DNA of 64,000 nt. Origin: Ardenticatenaceae bacterium (lineage in GTDB: Bacteria; Chloroflexota; Anaerolineae; Promineifilales; Promineifilaceae). Of this stretch, positions 8,346 to 16,566 are shown piece after piece. Each line of letters begins with the position of its first letter. Position 1 is the first letter of the stretch. Location of the stretch: the NCBI GenBank assembly GCA_020634375.1, contig JACKBX010000007.1, positions 326,645-390,644 of the forward strand. Direction: 5' to 3'. Below the pieces are notes generated by a model. That model saw only the letters and a program-made list of their open reading frames with translations, did not search any database and was not told the origin of the DNA. The position numbers and the translations under genes were made by a program.

Positions 8346-9863
8346 ATGAGCGCCAATCTCGTCAATATCATCTTTGGCATGAAAATACGGCAGGCACGCA
8401 GCGGAGCGGGATTATCGCTAACCGAATTGGCGCAGCAGGCCAGCATGTCTCCTTCTTATCTGACAGAAATTGAGCGGGGGCGAAAGTATCCACGCAACGA
8501 CAAAATTTTGGCGCTGGCGGCGGCATTGGGTAAAGAGTATGACGACCTGGTTTCGATTAAGTTACGGCCGTCCCTCAGCTATTTAGAAACAGCCCTCTCC
8601 TCCTCCTTACTTGGCCGCTTTCCCTTTGCCGAATTTGGCTTTGAGACCGACGATTTGGTAAATTTGCTCACCCGTGAACCGGACAAAGCCAGCGCCCTGC
8701 TGCACGCCATCCTGGAAATTGCCCGCCGCTACGACCTGCAAGAAGAAGACTTTTTACGGGCGGCGCTGCGCTCTTACCAGGAAATTTACGAAAACCACTT
8801 CCCAGAATTGGAGCAGGCCGCGCTCAATTTCGTGGCCGAATTTGGCGCAGCTTATGGCATTGGCGATAACGGCGCGACCCAGGAAACATTGCTGCGCATT
8901 TTGCAGGAAGAATATGGGTACGTTATTGACGATACAACCATTGCCAGCAACGACATATTAACAGCATACCGCTCTGTATTTTTGCCTGGCCCGCCGCCCA
9001 CACTGTTGGTAAACGGGGATCTCTTTTCACGGCAAATCAAATTCGTGCTGGCGCGAGAATTGGGCTACCAATACTTAGGGCTAGAGGAACGTTCGCTGGC
9101 TTCCACCCCCGATGAAATCACGTCGTTCCAACAACTGCTCAACGATTATAAGGCCGCCTATTTTGGCGGGGCGCTGCTCATTCCACGAGCCGCTCTCTTG
9201 GCAGACCTGGAGCAGTTTTTCGCATTGGAAACGTGGCAGCCAACCATTCTGGCAAACATGCTCACCCGTTATGACGTGACGCCGGAGATGTTGTTTTACC
9301 GCTTTAGCGAACTCATTCCGCAGCATTTTGACATTAAGATTCACTTTTTGCGCTTTCATGACGTGAACGGCCGTATCCAACTAATCAAACACCTCAACTT
9401 CAACCACCTGCTTGTGCCCAGCGGCATTGGCCTGCAAGAACATTACTGCGGCCGTTGGCTCTCAGCGCGTCTGCTGCAAGAGATGCAAGCCGCGCAGCAA
9501 AGCGGCGACTGGGATCGTTTTCCGCTGCCCGGCATCCACATTTCGCGCTTCCACGACGCCGACGACCAATTTATTGCGCTGGGGTTTGCACGCTCATTGG
9601 TGCTGTCGCCAGGGGTGAACAGCAGCGTCACCGTTGGCTTCCGCATCACGCCAGACCTGGCACAACGGGTACGCTTCCTGAACGACCCGGCCATCCCGCA
9701 CCTGATCATCAACGAAACCTGCGAGCGCTGCCCCATCATGGACTGCGAGGTGCGGGCGGCTCCGCCCATCGTGCTGCAAGCGGAGCAGGAAAAGGCGCTG
9801 CGGCAGGAGGCACTGCAAACTGTGACGGCCGTTCCCACAACAACAGTTGTCCCCCAATCATGA
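8346..9863 (+). CDS. XRE-type regulator of the ScfR/RamB family
   Basis: 505 aa. Residues 12-66 are a Cro/C1 helix-turn-helix (GLSLTELAQQASMSPSYLTEIERGRKYP). The middle part resembles an IrrE-type metallopeptidase-like sensor domain but lacks an obvious HExxH. The end carries the Cys cluster typical of the short-chain fatty-acyl regulator family (NETCERCPIMDCEV, about 463-477). RamB of corynebacteria, a relative, controls the glyoxylate shunt, and here the gene is divergent from aceBA, so it very likely senses acyl-CoA or acetate status and regulates aceBA. AAGGA precedes the ATG by 6 bases. Its stop overlaps the start of the next gene (ATGA). Confidence 0.85.
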   Translation: MSANLVNIIFGMKIRQARSGAGLSLTELAQQASMSPSYLTEIERGRKYPRNDKILALAAALGKEYDDLVSIKLRPSLSYLETALSSSLLGRFPFAEFGFETDDLVNLLTREPDKASALLHAILEIARRYDLQEEDFLRAALRSYQEIYENHFPELEQAALNFVAEFGAAYGIGDNGATQETLLRILQEEYGYVIDDTTIASNDILTAYRSVFLPGPPPTLLVNGDLFSRQIKFVLARELGYQYLGLEERSLASTPDEITSFQQLLNDYKAAYFGGALLIPRAALLADLEQFFALETWQPTILANMLTRYDVTPEMLFYRFSELIPQHFDIKIHFLRFHDVNGRIQLIKHLNFNHLLVPSGIGLQEHYCGRWLSARLLQEMQAAQQSGDWDRFPLPGIHISRFHDADDQFIALGFARSLVLSPGVNSSVTVGFRITPDLAQRVRFLNDPAIPHLIINETCERCPIMDCEVRAAPPIVLQAEQEKALRQEALQTVTAVPTTTVVPQS

Positions 9864-10537
9864 AACCGCGTCCCCTACTCCTCTGCTGGCTGCTGTTCAT
9901 GGCGACGGCTTGCCGCCGCCCGCCACCGCCTGCGGCAACTCCCCCCACGCCACAACTCCCCACGCAAACGGCAACGGCCGTCACCCCCACCACTGCCCCT
10001 CTTTCGCCAACAACCACCCCAACTCGCATCACAACACCGGCAACGGCAACCGTCACGGCGGTAACGGCCGTTCCTCTCACCGCAACACACACCTTCACGC
10101 CCGACCAGAGCAGCAGTGCGTATCAGGGCGCGTTGTGGAATGTGTCCGTGTTGGCTCCCATTGGGCAGAGCTTTGTACCCACCCAGAATATGTTAGATGT
10201 GGTGGCGTTGTGGGTTAAGGTCAACGGAGCAGAGGAGGCAGTGTTGCAAACGGCCGTGCATGAGGGCAGCCTGGACGGTCAAGTTTTGGGCCGCAGCCAG
10301 CCAGTCGCCATCCCCATTGGATTTGAGGGTGCTGTACGCTTTGGGTTTGAGACGGCCGTTCCCCTCCAGCCCGGCCAACCCTACACCCTGGAACTGCTGT
10401 CAGATAATGGAGCGGGTACGGCCGTTGGCTGGGTGCAGCACGCGGGCTGGGATGACCCCTATCCCCAGGGCAATGCTATTGTACAAGGCCAGGCCCAGTC
10501 CAACATTGACCTTTGGTTTGCAGAAGGCAGCCAGTAA
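9860..10537 (+). CDS. Predicted lipoprotein translationally coupled to the ScfR-type regulator
   Basis: 225 aa. The ATG at 9860 overlaps the regulator's stop as ATGA, so translation is probably coupled. The N-terminus MKPRPLLLCWLLFMATACRR is a lipoprotein signal with the lipobox ATAC. A long Pro/Thr-rich spacer follows (about residues 20-70), then a beta-rich domain of about 150 residues with YQGALWNVSVLAPIGQSFVP and GQPYTLELLSDN, which resembles a carbohydrate-binding or jelly-roll fold. It should sit outside the membrane. Pairing with a cytoplasmic regulator is unusual; it might feed an extracellular signal or simply share the transcript. Not recognised further. Confidence 0.6.
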   Translation: MKPRPLLLCWLLFMATACRRPPPPAATPPTPQLPTQTATAVTPTTAPLSPTTTPTRITTPATATVTAVTAVPLTATHTFTPDQSSSAYQGALWNVSVLAPIGQSFVPTQNMLDVVALWVKVNGAEEAVLQTAVHEGSLDGQVLGRSQPVAIPIGFEGAVRFGFETAVPLQPGQPYTLELLSDNGAGTAVGWVQHAGWDDPYPQGNAIVQGQAQSNIDLWFAEGSQ

Positions 10538-10558
10538 GCAGTTTTCAGTAACCAGTGA

Positions 10559-12484
10559 CTAAAAGAACAGTTCACTTACCAGTGAAATCACCAGCGAAAT
10601 GAAAGTGAACAGCAAAATCAACCCGCCGACGACCAGAGCGACGATCGCGCCAATACCTAATCCAGTGCCCAAATGCACCGATTTTCCGGCGGCAATTTGC
10701 TCGATGGCCTGAGCCGCCTGTTTTGCCAGATCGTCCACATCCTTATGCGAAACACCCAACCACACGCTGTTGGGCTGCGGCATGGGAATCAGCAACTTGT
10801 ACGCCGCACTGTCTGCCAAAGTTGTCCAATCATCCTGCCCCACTGCCACCGGGCGAATCAGCATGTTGACATCGGCAGCTTGTGGCTCTGCGGCAGACGA
10901 TTCGTCTCCCGCCATTTGCAGGGTGATGTCCGGCAGTTTTTTTGCCAGGGCTTGCTGTAATTGGGCCATCATATCTGGTTGTGCGCCGGGCATCAGGGTG
11001 ACGCGCACGGCCGTTAAATCGCTGTGTTGTTCTGCTTCGGCAATACGGCCGTCCCCACGCAAAATAGAACCGTGATACAGCCAAATGCCCACAGCCATCA
11101 GGCCATACGCCAGGGCCATGCCCAGATCACGCAGCAAATGTGCTGTCGTACGGGCGTCTAGCAGCAGCTCCACCAACTGCGAAACAATGTAAATGGCCGT
11201 GCCCAACACCGTCATCGTTGCCAGGAAGATGAACAGGTACAGGTAAATTTTGCGGGTTAATGCCTGACGCTCGCCCTGCCCATCGGCACCTTCGGCAACA
11301 GCGGCAGCCTGAATTTGCCGCCAGGGCAGCAGCCACACCGGCAGCCCGGCGATGATGGCGGCGATAAACCAGGCTAATCCCTGGCGCACATCGCCGACGA
11401 ATGGCTCGCCATCCAACACAAAGAAGATCATGCTGACGATGCCACCCACGCCTACCAGCAGTACCAGCAGCCCCACACCGGCAACCAGATAAAGGTAAAG
11501 GCGGCGAATACCGGCTTGCTGCGGTTTTTCGGTGCTTTGGCGAGCGTCGGCGTTGAGGGTGACAGCGTGATACGCCCAAACAATGCCCATCACTATCAGC
11601 GGCGGCAGCGTCTCACGGATGTCGCCGTTGAACGAGGCTTTGAGTGCGGAGGCTAGCAACCCGGCGAGGATAGAGGTGGCAGAGGCAACGGCCGTTACCA
11701 TACCCACAAAAACGGCCGCGTACAGATAAAACTTGCGCATGGCCGAGCCTGTTTCCGTGGCTTGCCCGCCGCGAAACAAACGCTGCGCCCACAACCAAAA
11801 CGGCAGCCACAACCCCAAGCCCACCAATAACCGTGTCAGTTTGGTTGCCAATGTTCTCGTTGTGATTTCATAGGTTGGCGGCGTGCCAATTTTGTACAGC
11901 AGCCAACTCAGCAGCGACACCACAGCCCCAATGATCATGCCCAGTCCCACCGCGCTGAAGGCAAAGACGTAGAGGCGGCGCACGGTAGCCTGTCCTGTGG
12001 TTTCTGCGGCGTAATGCCGTGTGTGCTGCTGCAACACATGCCGCTGATAAAACCAAAAGATAGCCAACACGACCATCGCTGCCGGGTAGTAAATGGCGCT
12101 GTCACTCAGGGTCTCTACCGGATAATAAATGTAGCTGGGAACCTCTGCATTCAACAGTTCGCGCCAGACGGCATACAGCAGGCTGAAGGTGTTGGCGGCA
12201 AATGGCGCGAGATAGCCAGCCATCATGCCATACAGGTAGAGCGTGCGCAGGGTAGAGGTTTGCTCATCTTCGTCTTGGTCGGCTAACCGCTGTGCCCACA
12301 ACCAATGCACCAGAAAGATGGGCAGGCCCACGAGGATGACGGCCGTTTCAAAGGCGACGGCCGTTTTCGGTGTGGTAATCCCCGGCGTGAGCAAGCCGCG
12401 CAGCAGGGAAATAATCGCCCAGGTGACGGACTGCAAACTGATGGCGCTGACGGCCAGAATATACCAACGACGTACTACGATCAT
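10559..12484 (-). CDS. DUF5671-type multi-repeat membrane protein
   Basis: 641 aa from the ATG at 12484, which has GGGGG just upstream; the longer upstream frame runs into an intergenic heptamer repeat and is not used. Six related units of about 90 residues each begin with a '(R)xxYLY' motif (LRTLYLYG, VRRLYVFA, MRKFYLYA, IRRLYLYL, TRKIYLYL) and contain two or three membrane helices, the DUF5671 pattern. After the last unit come about 120 soluble residues (RVTLMPGAQPDMMAQLQQALAKKL), then a final hydrophobic stretch (about 600-641). The family is common in Chloroflexota and has no known function. It is convergent with the lipoprotein gene, 21 bases apart. Confidence 0.75.
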   Translation of the reverse strand: MIVVRRWYILAVSAISLQSVTWAIISLLRGLLTPGITTPKTAVAFETAVILVGLPIFLVHWLWAQRLADQDEDEQTSTLRTLYLYGMMAGYLAPFAANTFSLLYAVWRELLNAEVPSYIYYPVETLSDSAIYYPAAMVVLAIFWFYQRHVLQQHTRHYAAETTGQATVRRLYVFAFSAVGLGMIIGAVVSLLSWLLYKIGTPPTYEITTRTLATKLTRLLVGLGLWLPFWLWAQRLFRGGQATETGSAMRKFYLYAAVFVGMVTAVASATSILAGLLASALKASFNGDIRETLPPLIVMGIVWAYHAVTLNADARQSTEKPQQAGIRRLYLYLVAGVGLLVLLVGVGGIVSMIFFVLDGEPFVGDVRQGLAWFIAAIIAGLPVWLLPWRQIQAAAVAEGADGQGERQALTRKIYLYLFIFLATMTVLGTAIYIVSQLVELLLDARTTAHLLRDLGMALAYGLMAVGIWLYHGSILRGDGRIAEAEQHSDLTAVRVTLMPGAQPDMMAQLQQALAKKLPDITLQMAGDESSAAEPQAADVNMLIRPVAVGQDDWTTLADSAAYKLLIPMPQPNSVWLGVSHKDVDDLAKQAAQAIEQIAAGKSVHLGTGLGIGAIVALVVGGLILLFTFISLVISLVSELFF

Positions 12485-12575
12485 GACGACCCCCTTTGGG
12501 AATGCGGACTTCTGAATGCGGAATGCGGAATAACGATTGACTCGCCACTCGTCACTTGCCACTTGCAAACTCGCC

Positions 12576-13067
12576 CTAATTACAGCCTGTTTCGTTTTCC
12601 CAGCAGCGTGCCCAGTAGCGTGTACCTGACCAGATTTTCCATGCTCCGGCTTCGCGGCGCAGCTCTAGCGTGAAGGTGGCTGTGGTGGTGTTGCCGCCGA
12701 ATGGCTCGTTTTGCGAAAATCGGGTGATGGCGGCGTGGGCAACGGCCGTATCCCCGTTGATTTGCGTGTCGGAGATGGAAACGGCCGTGTCCTCATCAAA
12801 GCGAAACGACCAGGAATAGCTGCGTACCGTGTGCGCAAAGGCGTCGCTATTTGCGGGATAACCGGGTATCGCCGGGGACAAATAGCCATAAGCGCGAGCA
12901 TATTCCTTTTGTTGCAAAGCTAACAGGTAATTGTAAGCTACACCATCGGGCGACTCTTCGGGCTGGTAGGTGGGCGGGGGCTGGCGCAAGGTGACGATGA
13001 CAGCGATGGCGACCAATAAGACAATACCGATAACAATTCCAATGAGAAAACGGTCTGCCTTTTTCAT
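12576..13067 (-). CDS. Membrane-anchored small protein, NTF2/DUF4878-like
   Basis: 163 aa. One membrane anchor at about residues 7-27 (FLIGIVIGIVLLVAIAVIV) precedes a proline-rich linker. Then comes a domain of about 115 residues whose start (PDGVAYNYLLALQQKEYARAYGYLSP) is the usual entry helix of DUF4878/NTF2-like folds, with strands ending in WKIWSGTRYW. Such domains bind small ligands or act as structural partners outside the membrane; no catalytic residues are evident. GGAG lies 5 bases before the ATG at 13067. It precedes the DUF5671 gene on the same strand with a 91-base gap. Confidence 0.65.
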   Translation of the reverse strand: MKKADRFLIGIVIGIVLLVAIAVIVTLRQPPPTYQPEESPDGVAYNYLLALQQKEYARAYGYLSPAIPGYPANSDAFAHTVRSYSWSFRFDEDTAVSISDTQINGDTAVAHAAITRFSQNEPFGGNTTTATFTLELRREAGAWKIWSGTRYWARCWENETGCN

Positions 13068-13090
13068 GGCGGCTCCTATTAAAGAAGGAA

Positions 13091-13178
13091 CACAGAGTAC
13101 ACAGAGAAGACACAGAGATTTATAAAAAGAATGCTAGAGAATGAACGAGTCTCTATCTCTATCTCTACCTCTATCTCC
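13091..13178. repeat. Short tandem repeats between two minus-strand genes
   Basis: Three CACAGAG heptamers (13091-13117, irregularly spaced) and an imperfect CTCTAT hexamer run (about 13151-13176) fill the gap between the acyltransferase gene and the anchored protein gene. Confidence 0.75.
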
Positions 13179-13215
13179 ATTCATTATAATGGATTCGGGG
13201 ATGTTCCGATAGAGG

Positions 13216-14010
13216 CTACGGCGAGGTGGGCACGCCCCAAGAGGCCAGCTTGCCGCCAATGAAATCGAGGCAGGACTGGTGCGCGGTACGGCCGTTGCCC
13301 ACCGCCTCCACCGCCTCACCAAACGCCATATAAATCGGCTTGCTGCGGTCAATGGGGCCAAAATCGCGCATATGCTCCCCATTCCCCCAAAAGTCCGTTT
13401 TCACCGCCAGCGGGATAACCGGCACACCCGCCTTCTTCGCCAATTTGACGCCCAAACTGTTGAATTCCTGCGCATCAAACAGACTGCGGCGCGTGCCCTC
13501 CGGGTAAACAACCACCGATTTGCCCGCTTGCAGCATCTCCGCGCCGCGATTCAGCACCGTCTGAAAATCCTCGCGGGGATTGGTGCGCGTCACAGGAATG
13601 GGGTCTCGCGCCCGCATCACCGGGCCAAAAATCGGGTAGCGAATGAGCGACTCCTTGATCACAAATGACAGCGGTTTGATCGGCGCAGCCAGGCAAATGG
13701 TCACGCCATTCTCCAAAGAACTCATGTGATTGCTGACAATAACCACCGGCCCCGGCGTGGTGCGTAAATAATCCAGGCCGCTGATGTGAAAACGGCCGCC
13801 GCTGCGCTCAATCAACTTGAAAATGGCGTAAGACGTGGCCGTCCACGCGGCCAGGTCATACCGCCCCCGCGCCACCACACGCCGCGCCCGAATGATGATG
13901 CTGGCAAAACGGAGGTGGAAGAAGAGACGGCCGTTGCCCCCCAACCTGTCCAGCCAATCCCGGGGCATATCCGGCGGCGTATGGTACTCGTTGTTCGCAA
14001 ATTCGTGCAT
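13216..14010 (-). CDS. PlsC-type lysophospholipid acyltransferase
   Basis: 264 aa. The acyltransferase core is intact: block 1 SNHMSSLEN at residues 93-101 (His95, with Glu100 where many members have Asp), block 2 around RARDPIPVTR, block 3 VVYPEGTRRS, and a proline-containing block 4 (AGVPVIPLAVK). It should transfer a fatty acyl chain to a lysophospholipid such as 1-acylglycerol-3-phosphate at the inner membrane face. The H-x4-E variant occurs in a known subgroup. It follows HerA on the same strand after a 115-base repeat-containing gap and may be an independent gene. Confidence 0.85.
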   Translation of the reverse strand: MHEFANNEYHTPPDMPRDWLDRLGGNGRLFFHLRFASIIIRARRVVARGRYDLAAWTATSYAIFKLIERSGGRFHISGLDYLRTTPGPVVIVSNHMSSLENGVTICLAAPIKPLSFVIKESLIRYPIFGPVMRARDPIPVTRTNPREDFQTVLNRGAEMLQAGKSVVVYPEGTRRSLFDAQEFNSLGVKLAKKAGVPVIPLAVKTDFWGNGEHMRDFGPIDRSKPIYMAFGEAVEAVGNGRTAHQSCLDFIGGKLASWGVPTSP

Positions 14011-14025
14011 GATTTATTTAAGAAC

Positions 14026-14103
14026 TCAGCGCGAAGGGCGCAAAGATCGCAAAGTTTTTTCTCCGGTATTTTCTTTGCGTTCTTCGCGCCCTTTGCGGTT
14101 AAA
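14026..14103. repeat. Bulged inverted repeat of GCGAAG/GCAAAG type
   Basis: Blocks GCGCGAAGGGCGCAAAG and CTTTGCGTTCTTCGCGCC face each other around a TTTTTTCTCC loop. A relative with ACCACGAAG/CTTCGTGGT arms lies at 53684-53750. It sits between the HerA and acyltransferase genes. Confidence 0.65.
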
Positions 14104-14125
14104 TAAAATCCGTCATTTCAGGGCA

Positions 14126-15832
14126 TCAGCCAAATAAGTCCGCATTAATGTCGTCCAGGTTTACCTCGCGGGAGGGTTTCTTTTTGCGGCCGCGCATCTC
14201 ATCATAAAAATCTTCATCGTAGCGGCGCGAGCGCACAGGGATGGGCATTTTCACGCCCCAGCCCAGCAGCAGCACCTCTTCCTTCTCCTGCAAGCGGGCC
14301 AACATGCCGCGCAACTGCTCGCGCCCGGCCAAGCCGGTCAGCACGGCGCGAATGTCGTCCTCATCGCCCAGCCAGCCGGTGATGCGCGTGCCTAGCTGGG
14401 ACATGACTTCATCGTCAATGCCGGACGGCCGTTGGTCCACCACCAGCAGCGTCACAAAATATTTGCGCAATTCACGGGCGATAATGCCAAACGCGGTCTG
14501 CCCGGCCAGGTGCGGATTCAGCAGCTTGTGCGCCTCCTCAATGGCAATCATCAACGGGCGTGGCGGGGCGCTGCCCATGGTCTTATGCTCCTCCGTTTTC
14601 TTCACCCAATGCTGGCGGATGCGCCGCGTGAGGATGTTGCTCACCAGCAGGTAGTCCAGGTCGTTGTCAAATTCGCCAAAACCGAGGATGACGTGACGGC
14701 CGTTTTCCAATTTATCCACAATCGCCGACACCGCATCGCTGGCCGGGGTCTCCACCACATAGGGGCGGTCGTTGACCAACGCCAGCTTGCGATGCAGCGC
14801 CTCCGCCGCCTTTTCATGGACGTTGTTTTGCCGTGCCCACGCCGCCACCGAATTCGCCGCCGGTTCCGTCACCGTTTTGCCGGAGTCGGTGGTGTAGGTT
14901 TCTGTCGCACCCGGTTCCAACTTCATGAACTGCGCGAACCAATCGCGGCCAAATCCGCGCTCCAACGCATTCAGGGTGACGGCGGCCGTATCCGTCAAAT
15001 TGAGCGTGTCGGCCAGCAGGTTAATGTCGCTGGTCTGGAAATCGCTGAGAGCCAGTTCCAGCGTGAAGTCGGGTGTGTGGCCGCGCACCAGCGCCCCTTT
15101 GCCCAACGCCGCCACCTGCACATGCTGCCCAAACAGCGACTTCAGCCCCCAAACTCGCGTATTTCGGTCGGTATCGCTGTCATCAAAAGCGTACTCGTTG
15201 TGCATGTCAAAAACCAGCGCGGACGCCACCTGCTCCTTCATCACACCGGCCAGCACCATGCGCGTGAGGAAGCTCTTGCCCGTACCCGTTGCGCCAAAAA
15301 TGCCGCTGCTGCGCTTCACCAGCTTTGCCAAATCCAGCCCCACCGGGTGATGGGGTTCGGTGGTCGTTGTGCCGATGGTGAAGGAGCCGGGGAAGATTTC
15401 GGCCACGTCCCCTTCATCTGCCAACCGTACTAAAGCATGGTGGGCGGGGACGGTACGGACTGGGCGGGGTGACGGCCGTTCTACCTCGCCACTCTCCACT
15501 TGCTCCAGCCAATCCATATTGGCGATGGGGTCATCCGGGCCGCGATCCATCATCAGCGTGGGGTACATCTCCAGCGTGGTGTACAGCGTCTTGCCCAGCA
15601 GCGCCTTTTGGATGGCGGGCTGCATCCGTTCTGATAGCTCGTCAGCGAAGCGCGGGTCGGTTGCGCCAAGCTGCAAGTCCGTCACCAGCCCATAAAAGCG
15701 CCATGTGCCGCTGTCGCAAACGACAAAGCTGCCTTCCTGCACCGTTTCGGCGGGCACAGTCAGCCGCACGCGGAACCCCTCTTTCAGTCCGCCACCGATA
15801 ATGTAGCCAATTGGTTGAGTGAGGTCATTCAT
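14126..15832 (-). CDS. herA: HerA-like hexameric DNA translocase
   Basis: 568 aa. Residues 1-95 form a HAS-barrel (IGYIIGGGLKEGFRVRL). The RecA-like DUF87 motor follows with Walker A GATGTGKS at 180-187, Walker B LMIAIEEAHKLL at about 462, and a sensor/arginine-finger region VVDQRPSGIDDEVMSQLGTR. HerA pumps double-stranded DNA and partners with the nuclease NurA in end resection; in bacteria such pairs also occur in defence loci. Here a HAS-barrel protein and NurA lie directly upstream on the same strand, 4 bases and about 730 bases away. The length is typical. It probably belongs to the operon that starts with the NotI-family enzyme. Confidence 0.9.
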   Translation of the reverse strand: MNDLTQPIGYIIGGGLKEGFRVRLTVPAETVQEGSFVVCDSGTWRFYGLVTDLQLGATDPRFADELSERMQPAIQKALLGKTLYTTLEMYPTLMMDRGPDDPIANMDWLEQVESGEVERPSPRPVRTVPAHHALVRLADEGDVAEIFPGSFTIGTTTTEPHHPVGLDLAKLVKRSSGIFGATGTGKSFLTRMVLAGVMKEQVASALVFDMHNEYAFDDSDTDRNTRVWGLKSLFGQHVQVAALGKGALVRGHTPDFTLELALSDFQTSDINLLADTLNLTDTAAVTLNALERGFGRDWFAQFMKLEPGATETYTTDSGKTVTEPAANSVAAWARQNNVHEKAAEALHRKLALVNDRPYVVETPASDAVSAIVDKLENGRHVILGFGEFDNDLDYLLVSNILTRRIRQHWVKKTEEHKTMGSAPPRPLMIAIEEAHKLLNPHLAGQTAFGIIARELRKYFVTLLVVDQRPSGIDDEVMSQLGTRITGWLGDEDDIRAVLTGLAGREQLRGMLARLQEKEEVLLLGWGVKMPIPVRSRRYDEDFYDEMRGRKKKPSREVNLDDINADLFG

Positions 15833-15836
15833 AGTT

Positions 15837-16463
15837 CTAGTTTCCCCCCATCACCGGCAAAACGGGCAACGCATCGCTCAACGCTTCTAGCGTGGGGACC
15901 AGCATGTCGTAGTTGCTGCGCAGGAGTTCGATGATTTCTTGGGTAACGGCCGTTGCCCACCCCACATCCTCGCCGCGCAGCAGGTACACATCGCGCACAT
16001 GCGCCACCAGCAGTTGGTCAATGGGCACATTGTTGCTGTTAGCCCGCAAAATCAGCCGCAAATAACCCAACTGACTGGTGAAAGCGCGAATTTCTGCCGG
16101 ATCGCGCACCAATTCCACCGGGTCCAAATTCAGCGGCGGGCGCGGCGGCAAACCATGCCGGATGCTGCCCTGCACCTGATACCCCACCGCCAACACGCTC
16201 ATTTCAATGGGCAACATACGGTTTTCGCGCTGGTCATTGATCAGCTCTGTGCTGGGCGTTTCCGCCAACACCAGCCGCCGCACCAGCGGGTCATCGTCAA
16301 TGTGCATGTCATAAATGAGGCCATAGATAGCCTCGCGGGCATCCACCGGCTGCGCCTTCACCAGGCCACCAAAGGCAGGCGCTTGCAACTGGCTGACACG
16401 ACAGCCAACAGCAAAACCGCTGGTGCTGGCGCGTAATATTCGACCAAATTCAATATTTGTCAT
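15837..16463 (-). CDS. HAS-barrel-like protein between NurA and HerA
   Basis: 208 aa. The first 75 residues (IEFGRILRASTSGFAVGCRV, then FGGLVKA and EAIYGLIYDMHIDDD) look like a second, free HAS-barrel, the domain that in HerA docks NurA. The rest is helical with no catalytic motif. It lies 4 bases upstream of HerA and 103 bases downstream of NurA, so it is most likely a third subunit or adaptor of the NurA-HerA machine. I know of similar small proteins beside HerA-NurA in cyanobacteria and Chloroflexota but no described function. Role is inference; the operon position is direct. Confidence 0.7.
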   Translation of the reverse strand: MTNIEFGRILRASTSGFAVGCRVSQLQAPAFGGLVKAQPVDAREAIYGLIYDMHIDDDPLVRRLVLAETPSTELINDQRENRMLPIEMSVLAVGYQVQGSIRHGLPPRPPLNLDPVELVRDPAEIRAFTSQLGYLRLILRANSNNVPIDQLLVAHVRDVYLLRGEDVGWATAVTQEIIELLRSNYDMLVPTLEALSDALPVLPVMGGN

Positions 16464-16503
16464 AACAACACCTTGTCAATCAAATTGTCAATAACCAACT
16501 ACT

Positions 16504-16565
16504 AATGGTCAATTGCCAATCTGTTTTGTTGACAATTGACCATTGGCGATTAACAATTGACCATT
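16504..16565. repeat. Inverted and direct repeat between nurA and the HAS-barrel gene
   Basis: AATGGTCAATTG (16504-16515) is inverted at 16533-16544 (CAATTGACCATT), and the inverted copy is repeated directly at 16554-16565. No T-run. It may attenuate or stabilise the operon transcript. Confidence 0.75.
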
Positions 16566-16566
16566 C

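Noticed and set aside
13216..14010. Loss of acyltransferase activity because H-x4-D is H-x4-E
   Set aside because: The Glu variant is found in a recognised subgroup and all other blocks are intact.
14432..15433. 333-codon frame opposite herA
   Set aside because: Antisense shadow of a well-supported gene, with Arg/His-rich low-complexity content.
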